A DNA stretch of 14,619 nucleotides from Gammaproteobacteria bacterium (GTDB taxonomy: Bacteria; Pseudomonadota; Gammaproteobacteria; Arenicellales; Arenicellaceae), in assembly GCA_030426005.1 (NCBI GenBank), contig JAUHZM010000045.1, forward strand, positions 1 to 14,619, read 5' to 3'. Positions within the stretch are counted from its first letter, which is position 1; every line of letters begins with the position of its first letter. The notes beneath the pieces are model-generated. The model ran no database searches and had not been told where the DNA came from. It was given only the letters and a program-made list of their open reading frames with translations. Below are positions 6,811-13,751 of this stretch, piece after piece. The position numbers and the translations under genes are program-made.

Positions 6811-8631
6811 ATGCAGCTTGACCCTCATGCGATGTGGGCACTTGGCCTCACCGTATTCGCACTTATCCTGTTCACTCGTGAACGAATTCCCTTGGAAACG
6901 TCAAGCCTGATGGTGATTGTCATTCTCGCCATCAGTTTCCAGGTATTCCCGTATCAGAACAGCGCCGGGCAAACCCTCAAGCCTGTCATGTTCTTTGCTG
7001 GATTTGCGCATGAAGCGCTTGTTGCTGTCTGCGGACTAATGGTGGCCGGCTACGCACTGGTTCGTACTGGTGCGCTAGACCCGATTGGTCGTGGACTTGC
7101 GAAACTGTGGTCCTTCAGCCCAATGCTGTCGGTCCTGATTACCCTGATGGTTTCCGCATTGTTAAGCGCGGTGGTGAATAACACGCCAATCGTGGTGTTG
7201 TTGTTACCGATCATGCTGAACGTTGCGATCCGAACTAAAAATTCTCCCTCCGGCATTCTAATGCCTATGGGACTGGCCACCTTGCTCGGCGGCATGACGA
7301 CCACGATTGGCACCTCTACTAACTTGCTAGTCGTTAGCGTGGCCTCGGATATGGGACTCGAAGAAATCGGTATGTTCGACTTCTTTATGCCTGCGGCGCT
7401 GGCCGGTTTAATTGGCATCCTGTACCTCTGGTTAATTGCTCCCAAACTCCTACCGAACCGTACGCCAAATCTCGAAAATAGTGGTCCGCGCATTTTCACC
7501 GCTCACCTGCACGTCAAATCAGGCTCTTTTGCCGACGGTAAAACACTGACTGAAATCATTGAAAAAACCGAAGGCGCAATTCAGGTATCAGGGATTCGTC
7601 GCTCAGAAAACACCTTCACCGTCCCCTTACCAGACGCCAAAATTCGTGCCGGCGATCGATTGCTTGTACGTGACACTCCAACCCAGCTTAAAGAATTTGA
7701 GCGTGTACTCGGTGCCACACTGTATTCAAAAGGCCACGAGGTCAGCGACGACAACCCATTGTCGGAAGACTCTCAGCACCTCGCTGAACTTGTGATTGAC
7801 CGCGGTTCACCGATGATCCACCGAACCCTCAACGAAGTACACTTTTCTGACGTATATCAGCTCGTTACGCTCGCCATTCATCGTAAAGGTAAAGTGCTCG
7901 AAAATATGCCGCAAGGGATTGCTAAGACCCCACTACGTCTTGGTGATATTTTGTTGGTGCAAGGCTCCAACGAGAGTATCGAGGAAGTTAAAAACCGCGG
8001 TCACTTTCTGGTGCTGGATGCGACCACCGAACTGCCATCGACAAAATACGCTGGCCGCGCCGTGATTATCATGGGGCTTACCATTCTTGCGGCAGCCGTT
8101 GGTTTGGTCCCGATTGCTATCAGCGCAGTCGCAGGTGCCCTGGCCATGGTATTGACCAATTGCCTCAAATGGCAGGACATTCAGCGCGCGCTTAGTGCGC
8201 AGGTAATTTTAATCGTCGTCGCCAGCTTGGCTCTCGGCACCGCCTTAACCCAAACCGGCGCCACAGTCTGGGTAGCCCACGAATTTGTCGACCTCACCGC
8301 CGGGATGTCCGACCGGATTATTTTCTCAGGCCTGATGTTATTGATGGCGATCCTCACCAACATCGTTTCCAACAATGCGGCCGCCGTAATTGGCACGCCA
8401 ATTGCGATCAGCATTGCAACCCAACTCGGGTTGCCACCTGAAGCATTTGTATTAGCTGTTTTGTTCGGCGCCAATATGAGCTTCGCGACCCCGATGGCAT
8501 ATCAGACCAACCTGCTGGTGATGAATGCGGGCGGCTATACCTTTATGGATTTCGTTAAAGCCGGCGTGCCATTGACGATCATCATGCTGGGCGCAATTAG
8601 CTTAATCGTGCCAATGATGTACGGCTTTTAG
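6811..8631 (+). CDS. SLC13-type (DASS) permease with two TrkA-C domains
   Basis: A 606-residue transporter with the same plan as its divergent neighbour: permease half, two TrkA-C-like modules (about 228-300 and 320-400), permease half. It keeps the classical family motifs: VNNTPIVV (122-129), GTSTNLL (167-173) and SNNAAA (520-525), plus the TPMAYQTNLLVM segment (560-571). This suggests a functional Na+/anion importer of the sulfate or dicarboxylate class; the substrate itself is inferred, not shown. I chose the ATG at 6811 over the upstream GTG at 6760 because a TATAAT promoter element lies between them. The stop overlaps the stop of the convergent YdjM-like gene by 4 nt (8628-8631), leaving no room for a terminator there. 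Confidence 0.92.
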   Translation: MQLDPHAMWALGLTVFALILFTRERIPLETSSLMVIVILAISFQVFPYQNSAGQTLKPVMFFAGFAHEALVAVCGLMVAGYALVRTGALDPIGRGLAKLWSFSPMLSVLITLMVSALLSAVVNNTPIVVLLLPIMLNVAIRTKNSPSGILMPMGLATLLGGMTTTIGTSTNLLVVSVASDMGLEEIGMFDFFMPAALAGLIGILYLWLIAPKLLPNRTPNLENSGPRIFTAHLHVKSGSFADGKTLTEIIEKTEGAIQVSGIRRSENTFTVPLPDAKIRAGDRLLVRDTPTQLKEFERVLGATLYSKGHEVSDDNPLSEDSQHLAELVIDRGSPMIHRTLNEVHFSDVYQLVTLAIHRKGKVLENMPQGIAKTPLRLGDILLVQGSNESIEEVKNRGHFLVLDATTELPSTKYAGRAVIIMGLTILAAAVGLVPIAISAVAGALAMVLTNCLKWQDIQRALSAQVILIVVASLALGTALTQTGATVWVAHEFVDLTAGMSDRIIFSGLMLLMAILTNIVSNNAAAVIGTPIAISIATQLGLPPEAFVLAVLFGANMSFATPMAYQTNLLVMNAGGYTFMDFVKAGVPLTIIMLGAISLIVPMMYGF

Positions 8632-9689
8632 CGAGAATCTCGAGCAACCAGAGCGTCGAGCGATAGGGCATCGAGCCCACGAATCATCTGCCACAATTCC
8701 TGCAGGCGCTGCCTTGCCGCATCGCCCGCAGGTCGACTATTACTCCATACCACATGGCTGGCTGGCCCCGCACTGGGGTCTAGGGTGATACCCCACATGC
8801 CGGTTATCTGATTTGGAATTAAGGAATAGCGTATATCGATAATCCGATTCGGGTTGTGCGGATCGAGTCCAAGGTGTTGGTTAGAAAACCAGGCGAACCG
8901 CGTCACATCTAGGGCCTGCTGGCTATCTGGCTCCAACCAAGGAAAATGTTGATCAATATCGAGTTTCGCAGCGGAAACGCCCACGTACACCTGTGGCTCG
9001 GCCGCAACGCGAACGGCGTCTACGTAATACCGGTCACCATTCTGATACACACTTTTCCACACGATCAGATTGCCAAAACTAGGTTTTACACCCAATTGCA
9101 CCGGCGTATGACCGCGACTCTCTGCCAGAATGCGAGCGGCAGCCAAAGCGCGATCCTCCTGTACCACACCAAGCCCCAGATACCCTAAGGCGTAAGCAAT
9201 ACCAATGGCGGCAAACCGATGCGACCGCTTCATCACCGCGATCACCATAATTATCAACAACGGCAAGGTAAATAATGGATCGACGACCGATACAGTATTC
9301 CAGGCGATGCGCGCGTCGCTAAATGGCCACAATAACTGGGTACCGTAGGTGGTGCACGCGTCTAACACGGCGTGCGTTGCGTAGCCAGCGAGGCAAAACA
9401 GGTAAACGGTTTTAAAACCCAGCGCACTACGGTGCATCCAACCTCGGAACACCAGCGCGAACAAGGCGGCGCAAAGCAGTGCGCCAATCGGTATAAATAC
9501 CAGTGCATGCGTAAAGTGGCGGTGATACTCCAGAAACAGCAAAGGATCGGTATCCGATTTGATAAGTACATCCAAATCTGCCGCCATGCCTGAGAAGAAA
9601 CCGAGACCGGCCGCTACCAGTTTTTGGCTGCGCTTGGCTACGATCTGTGACGCGGTGACGCCGACCACGCCCTGGGTTAATGGGTCCAT
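8628..9689 (-). CDS. YdjM/YbcI-like membrane-bound metal-dependent hydrolase (DUF457)
   Basis: 353 residues with the signature of the YdjM family of inner-membrane, probably metal-dependent hydrolases: MDPLTQG at the very N-terminus, a DLD motif (38-40), HRHFTH (56-61), HAVLD (106-110), then TYGTQLLWPFSD and a DPLF helix (137-140). The conserved His and Asp residues are the presumed metal ligands. Four or more transmembrane segments lie in the first 180 residues. The remaining ~170 residues form a soluble domain of unknown role, with short tryptophan-containing stretches. Substrate and reaction are unknown. The ATG is only 3 nt after the stop of the ferredoxin gene, so the two are almost certainly co-transcribed and translationally coupled. 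E. coli ydjM is LexA-controlled; I saw no LexA box here. Confidence 0.88.
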   Translation of the reverse strand: MDPLTQGVVGVTASQIVAKRSQKLVAAGLGFFSGMAADLDVLIKSDTDPLLFLEYHRHFTHALVFIPIGALLCAALFALVFRGWMHRSALGFKTVYLFCLAGYATHAVLDACTTYGTQLLWPFSDARIAWNTVSVVDPLFTLPLLIIMVIAVMKRSHRFAAIGIAYALGYLGLGVVQEDRALAAARILAESRGHTPVQLGVKPSFGNLIVWKSVYQNGDRYYVDAVRVAAEPQVYVGVSAAKLDIDQHFPWLEPDSQQALDVTRFAWFSNQHLGLDPHNPNRIIDIRYSLIPNQITGMWGITLDPSAGPASHVVWSNSRPAGDAARQRLQELWQMIRGLDALSLDALVARDSR

Positions 9690-9692
9690 CCG

Positions 9693-10013
9693 CTAATCCA
9701 TCTCAACAATTTGAACGTGCATACCCTCTAAAGCATCGGTCATTGGAACCTGACATGACAATCGCGAACGCGACGCGTCGTAAGCGTCAGTTGTCATCAG
9801 CAACATTTCCTCATCTTCTTCTACCGGCGGCAAGTCAAGCTGATCCGAATTGCTGATGTGTACATGGCAAGTCGCGCAGGAACACGAGCCACCGCACATG
9901 GCTAAAATTTCGTCGTAGCCATTCTCACGCAGCACTTCCATCAAACTCCAGCCTGATTGGATCTCAAGCTCGCGGGACTGGCCTTGTAAATCGGTTACTA
10001 CTATCTGTTTCAT
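9693..10013 (-). CDS. [2Fe-2S] ferredoxin, adrenodoxin/putidaredoxin type
   Basis: 106 residues, normal for the vertebrate-type [2Fe-2S] ferredoxins. Cluster ligands fit the C-X5-C-X2-C-X37-C pattern: Cys40, Cys46, Cys49 and Cys87, in CGGSCSCATCH and RLSCQVP. Cys44 is an extra, non-ligand cysteine. The acidic surface segment VEEDEEM after the third ligand matches the partner-docking region of this class. These proteins carry single electrons, usually from a ferredoxin reductase to a cytochrome P450 or to Fe-S assembly; no partner gene is in the window. The frame is open further upstream to 10313, but that extension would run through the start of the opposite-strand PFK gene and is not ferredoxin-like, so the ATG at 10011-10013 is preferred. 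A GTG two codons earlier is possible. First gene of a probable operon with the YdjM-like gene. Confidence 0.93.
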   Translation of the reverse strand: MKQIVVTDLQGQSRELEIQSGWSLMEVLRENGYDEILAMCGGSCSCATCHVHISNSDQLDLPPVEEDEEMLLMTTDAYDASRSRLSCQVPMTDALEGMHVQIVEMD

Positions 10014-10160
10014 TGTCACGTACTCACTCGCAAATTGATACAAAGCAGCGCTTTTGCAACTGTGGTGTCGCGCTGCATGCGTTATACTCGCTGTCGCTGC
10101 CGCTATTGGCTTTCGTTTTGTAACACACCTTGATTTAAAAAATCCAGTTAGACAAAAATT

Positions 10161-11423
10161 ATGCCTGCACACAACGCTTTCTATGCCCAGTCCGGCGGTG
10201 TCACACCCGTCATCAATGCTTCTGCTGCCGGAGTGATCCAGACCGCAGCACAATACCCGGAACACATCAAGAAAGTGTATGCTGGGCAAGACGGCATTCT
10301 CGGCGCGCTGCAAGAAGAGCTTATCGACACTAGCCTAGAGACGCCTTCAGACATCGAAGCACTCAAGTACACGCCCTCGGGCGCATTTGGGTCATGCCGC
10401 TATAAACTCAAATCAATTGAGGAACACCGAGCTGAGTACGAGCGCTTGATCGAGGTATTCAAGGCACACGACATTCGCTACTTTTTCTATAATGGCGGCG
10501 GCGACTCGCAAGACACGGCTTACAAAGTGTCGCAGCTTTCAGAATCGATGAACTTTCCTATTACCTGTGTTGGTGTACCAAAGACCATCGACAATGATTT
10601 GCCATTCACCGACTGCTCGCCGGGCTTCGGCTCCGTGGCCAAGTATGTTGCGGTGTCGATTCTGGAAGCCTCTATGGACGTCGCCTCCATGAGCTCGACC
10701 TCAACCAAAGTGTTCGTGATGGAAGTGATGGGACGACATGCGGGCTGGATTGCAGCGGCGGCAGGCTTAGCCGCCGATGACCGTGGTTTAGGTCCCGATA
10801 TCATTCTGTTTCCAGAGATAGAGTTCAACCAAGAAGCATTTCTTCGTAAAGTCGATGAGACGGTCGAGCGTAAAGGTCACTGCAGCGTGGTCGTGTCCGA
10901 GGGCGCTAAGTACCCAGACGGACGATTTCTGGCTGACTCTGGCGTTAAAGATGCGTTTGGTCATGCCCAACTTGGCGGTGTCGCACCGGTGGTGACTAAT
11001 ATGATCAAACAAAACCTCGGGCACAAATGCCACTGGGCTGTGTGTGATTATCTGCAACGAGCGGCCCGACATATTGGTTCAAAGACCGATGTGGAACAGG
11101 CGTATGCACTCGGTAAAGCCGCCGTCGAACTTGCTGTTAAAGGCACGAATGCGGTAATGCCGACTATCGTACGCACGAATGACGCACCTTATCAGTGGAC
11201 CCTTGGCCACGCACCGCTTGCCGACGTTGCCAATGTCGAAGAGAAGCTGCCGAGAGACTATATTTCAGACGATGGTTTTTTCATCACCGACGCAGCCCAC
11301 CGGTACCTGTCACCACTGATTCAAGGCGAAGACTACCCGTCATACACAGACGGCCTGCCGAATTACGTGGTTTTACAAAAGCAAAAGGTGAGCAAAAAAC
11401 TCGCTGAGTTCAAACTGGGTTAA
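10161..11423 (+). CDS. Pyrophosphate-dependent 6-phosphofructokinase
   Basis: Converts fructose 6-phosphate to fructose 1,6-bisphosphate with PPi as phosphoryl donor, reversibly, so it can serve glycolysis or gluconeogenesis. 420 residues, the length of the PPi-dependent group. PPi-type signatures are NGGGDS (111-116), in place of the GGDGS of ATP enzymes, and PKTIDND (140-146), where the Lys replaces the Gly of ATP-dependent PFKs (GTIDND). The substrate-binding motif MEVMGRHAGW (187-196) is intact. These residue identities are known determinants of phosphoryl-donor choice, so PPi is the likely donor. ATG at 10161, without a strong ribosome-binding site. Divergent from the ferredoxin gene with 147 bp between them, where I see no strong promoter on either strand. 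A stem-loop follows 20 nt after the stop. Confidence 0.93.
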   Translation: MPAHNAFYAQSGGVTPVINASAAGVIQTAAQYPEHIKKVYAGQDGILGALQEELIDTSLETPSDIEALKYTPSGAFGSCRYKLKSIEEHRAEYERLIEVFKAHDIRYFFYNGGGDSQDTAYKVSQLSESMNFPITCVGVPKTIDNDLPFTDCSPGFGSVAKYVAVSILEASMDVASMSSTSTKVFVMEVMGRHAGWIAAAAGLAADDRGLGPDIILFPEIEFNQEAFLRKVDETVERKGHCSVVVSEGAKYPDGRFLADSGVKDAFGHAQLGGVAPVVTNMIKQNLGHKCHWAVCDYLQRAARHIGSKTDVEQAYALGKAAVELAVKGTNAVMPTIVRTNDAPYQWTLGHAPLADVANVEEKLPRDYISDDGFFITDAAHRYLSPLIQGEDYPSYTDGLPNYVVLQKQKVSKKLAEFKLG

Positions 11424-11443
11424 ACCCGCGCAGTTAGCACGCG

Positions 11444-11469
11444 TCAACGGTAAGCTAAGTTACCGTTGA
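11444..11469. terminator. Perfect 10-bp stem-loop after the PFK gene
   Basis: TCAACGGTAA (11444-11453), loop GCTAAG, TTACCGTTGA (11460-11469): a perfect 10-bp stem 20 nt past the PFK stop. No T-run follows on either strand, so it is either a processing/stability hairpin, part of a Rho-dependent end, or a protein-binding site. Confidence 0.5.
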
Positions 11470-11508
11470 TGCAGGTAATCACGCAGATTCGCCCTAACGA
11501 GCGCACAG

Positions 11509-11538
11509 GAACCTACGCTGAACCCATGGATAGGTTCA
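11509..11538. repeat. Overlapping short inverted repeats
   Basis: GAACCTA (11509-11515) pairs with TAGGTTC (11531-11537) across 15 nt. An alternative stem TGAACC (11519-11524)/GGTTCA (11533-11538) shares the same right arm, so the two structures exclude each other. No function is assigned. Confidence 0.4.
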
Positions 11539-11559
11539 CGCAATTCAATTCAATAGTAT

Positions 11560-11597
11560 GCGAAAGAAAGCTTAACCACCTACCCTGGTGATTAAGC
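11560..11597 (-). terminator. Intrinsic terminator of the lasso-peptide genes
   Basis: Read on the minus strand, GCTTAATCACC and GGTGGTTAAGC (11597-11587 and 11580-11570) form an 11-bp stem with one mismatch and a 6-nt loop, followed at once by TTTCTTTCG. It begins 13 nt after the precursor stop codon, the expected place for the end of the transcript. Confidence 0.7.
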
Positions 11598-11610
11598 CAT
11601 TCATACGTCT

Positions 11611-11817
11611 TTACGGGATTGGGCATCCGCCAGGGCCAACCCGGAAGATGCCTTCACAGCCGCTTTCACCGCCACCCAGCGTCGGCCCCAAAGTTACGTC
11701 TCGGACGTCTCCGTAGCAGGTCAACTCAGGCTTTTCATACGGTTTCTTAGATGTGTGCTTTTCCACCCGAAAAGCCCCAACCCCAGTATCCAAGACCCGG
11801 CTATTTTTCGTTTTCAT
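11611..11817 (-). CDS. Lasso-peptide precursor
   Basis: A 68-residue ORF with the full lasso leader signature YxxPxLxxxGxxxxxTxG: Tyr27, Pro30, Leu32, Gly36, Thr42, Gly44, which is the recognition site of the B-protein RRE domain in known systems. Thr at position -2 of cleavage is conserved in lasso leaders. Canonical spacing cuts after Leu43, giving a 25-residue core with Gly44 as residue 1 and Glu51 as residue 8, the acid that closes an 8-residue isopeptide ring. A second TLG allows a cut after Leu47, a 21-residue core whose residue 8 is Glu55. The core has Cys54 and Cys65 and ends GGCPIP; a disulfide is possible. ATG at 11817 overlaps the cyclase stop by 4 nt (ATGA), implying coupled translation; no Shine-Dalgarno is evident. 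The precursor is small, unusual in being last in its operon, and its product is unknown. Confidence 0.85.
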   Translation of the reverse strand: MKTKNSRVLDTGVGAFRVEKHTSKKPYEKPELTCYGDVRDVTLGPTLGGGESGCEGIFRVGPGGCPIP

Positions 11818-13682
11818 AAGGATTCGTTATTGTTGTCACTCTGCCCCAACTCGCAGAAGAGTTGATTGTAACACACTGATTTCCAATAATCATAGTAAGC
11901 ACATCGCCACCTCAGCAAGTTATTTTCACTGTTTTCGGGCGCGAGATCGTCGAAAAATCCAAGCTTCACAAACCGTTGCCACTCTTGAGCGGCATCACTG
12001 AACCATGGATTAGTCTCCATGTCGCGCTCAATTCCTGCATCAATCACCGTGTTAAAACTGGTTTTGTTATTGCGGTCGACTACGATATCCGGCAGCAAAT
12101 CACCGAACGCGCGCTTGATGATGGGGCGTTTTACGCCATTATAGTAAAGTTGGTCACTCGGTATGGCCAGCATGAACTCACACAGATCTCGGTCACGAAA
12201 CGGATAGCGTCGCTCGATACCAAACTTCGCCTCCATCACACGCCCATACGCCATGTCTTCACCTGCAAAGTGCCCCATAACCACCTGCCATTGTTCTGGC
12301 CGAACCTGACGCCTACTTTCTTCAGCCAACCAGTGAGGCCGAGACTGCTGGCGGCGACATTGCTCCGCAACGTCTGACTGCAAACTTGGGTGCGCCTTAT
12401 ACGCTCGTCGCTTTCGCCAGCCTGACAGACGGGCAATCCAGGGGATCGGTAACAAAAGATAGTATTTCACCACCAACCATGACTGAGGTACTGCCTTCCA
12501 CAATCGCTTAAGTTCTGAACCAGCTTCGCGCCAACGCCCTTGCTTGATTAAGCCGTACAAAAGTCCATGGGTGGACTCATACAACAGATCACCGTGAATG
12601 CCGGTGAGTAACACGCGTGCATCTTGACCCCGAGCGCAGCGAAACGTGGCTTGTTGAAACTCTGAATACGGAGTCCCAACTGGCAGCGTAGGGTTTACAT
12701 ACATCGAGCTATCAAAGCCAGGCCACAGCTGATCACATAGAACTTGGTGTTGTGTAAGTTTGAAGTTTTCACAAACAAGCTGAGAGTAACGCCGTTCATC
12801 CGCCTCAGGGTAGGCATCAAATACCCAAGAGTAGGCATCCACATTTTCGGTTGAGCTCTCGGCTGCACAAATCGTCATGGGTACGGAATCCAGACCACCA
12901 CTTAACATGCTGCCGACTCTTCCTACGGCTCGCAGTCGACGTTGCGTCGCCTGTGTTAACAATCGTCGAAACTCACGTGCATAATCGGCATCACGCCAAC
13001 CATTAAAATCAAAGTTCGGTGCTCGATAAAAACGCGTCACCGAGAATTCATCAGAGCCGAGCGATAACACGCTCCCTGGTTTGAATACCGATACTGCCTC
13101 GACGACGCTGGTCGGCTCCATGTCCATTTCCCCGACTAGCAATCGCCCTACCTTGCCTGCATTCAGTTCAAACGGGACAGCTTCATGTGCGATTAATGCT
13201 GCCTCAGAGGTGGCGATCAGCAACACCTCATCATCAAGATGATAGAAAAGCGAGCGCCCACCCATCGCATCACGTGCGGCTAAAACCCGCTGGTGTCGGA
13301 GGTCAAACCAAACGAATACGAAAGGACCAACTACCGCATCCAAGCCAGACTCTCCGTGCGCTTGTAAATGCGCTAGAAACAGCTCTGCATCACTGACGTC
13401 CGAGGAATATTTAGCAGGCAGTTGCGCGAGCAACTCGTCGCGATTATCGATTCGCCCGTGGAAAGCGAACCATTGTTCAGCGGTTCGATCGACTAGCGGT
13501 TGTGTCTCACCGACCTCCTCGGGCACAACCCATCGCGACTGATAACCCAGTGCGACGTGTTTTTCACAGAGCAATCGATTGGCATCCGGTCCATAGACTT
13601 CAAGCGCCTTCATCATTCGCTCGGCACATGATGGATCTAATGCTTGCCCCCGTCGGTTTAGGGCGAAAAAAAAAGCGCTCAT
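11814..13682 (-). CDS. Lasso-peptide cyclase (asparagine synthetase-like, C protein)
   Basis: 622 residues, the usual size of lasso cyclases and close to AsnB. It adenylates the Asp/Glu side chain in the core and lets the N-terminal amine attack, forming the macrolactam ring. Residues 1 to about 200 form a class-II glutaminase-like domain, but the catalytic Cys2 is missing (protein begins MSAFFFA), so ammonia is not released from glutamine, as in lasso cyclases. The synthetase domain has the ATP-PPi motif SGGLDS (261-266), a TGIHGDLLYES segment (360-370) in place of AsnB's SGxGADELF, a NNKTSF stretch (538-543) with a candidate active-site Lys, and the terminal RRYPFRDRDLCEFMLAIP motif (491-508). 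Adjacent precursor and overlapping stop codons make the assignment strong. Plain asparagine synthetase is less likely. Start codon is followed by a run of nine Ts (codons 3-6). Confidence 0.9.
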   Translation of the reverse strand: MSAFFFALNRRGQALDPSCAERMMKALEVYGPDANRLLCEKHVALGYQSRWVVPEEVGETQPLVDRTAEQWFAFHGRIDNRDELLAQLPAKYSSDVSDAELFLAHLQAHGESGLDAVVGPFVFVWFDLRHQRVLAARDAMGGRSLFYHLDDEVLLIATSEAALIAHEAVPFELNAGKVGRLLVGEMDMEPTSVVEAVSVFKPGSVLSLGSDEFSVTRFYRAPNFDFNGWRDADYAREFRRLLTQATQRRLRAVGRVGSMLSGGLDSVPMTICAAESSTENVDAYSWVFDAYPEADERRYSQLVCENFKLTQHQVLCDQLWPGFDSSMYVNPTLPVGTPYSEFQQATFRCARGQDARVLLTGIHGDLLYESTHGLLYGLIKQGRWREAGSELKRLWKAVPQSWLVVKYYLLLPIPWIARLSGWRKRRAYKAHPSLQSDVAEQCRRQQSRPHWLAEESRRQVRPEQWQVVMGHFAGEDMAYGRVMEAKFGIERRYPFRDRDLCEFMLAIPSDQLYYNGVKRPIIKRAFGDLLPDIVVDRNNKTSFNTVIDAGIERDMETNPWFSDAAQEWQRFVKLGFFDDLAPENSENNLLRWRCAYYDYWKSVCYNQLFCELGQSDNNNESL

Positions 13683-13751
13683 AACCGGAGTCTACCAGTT
13701 ACAAGCGCTTTAGCATCAGGCTTTTACGATACTGCCAATTGCATCCTTAGC

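Noticed and set aside
7050..7499. 149-residue minus-strand ORF inside the permease gene
   Set aside because: It is a shadow frame of a well-supported coding gene, with no recognisable motif.
10054..10088. TTGCAA and TATACT as a promoter for phosphofructokinase
   Set aside because: The gap between the boxes is 23 nt, too long for a normal sigma-70 promoter.
10014..10313. N-terminal extension of the ferredoxin frame (100 more residues)
   Set aside because: It would overlap the start of the opposite-strand phosphofructokinase gene, has no ferredoxin-like content, and the Met at 10013 gives a protein of normal length.
11976..12377. 133-residue plus-strand ORF opposite the cyclase
   Set aside because: Antisense shadow of the cyclase; composition shows no domain and no start signal.
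11814..13682. Ordinary asparagine synthetase (AsnB)
   Set aside because: Catalytic Cys2 of the glutaminase site is absent and the gene overlaps a lasso-type precursor, both expected of a cyclase.
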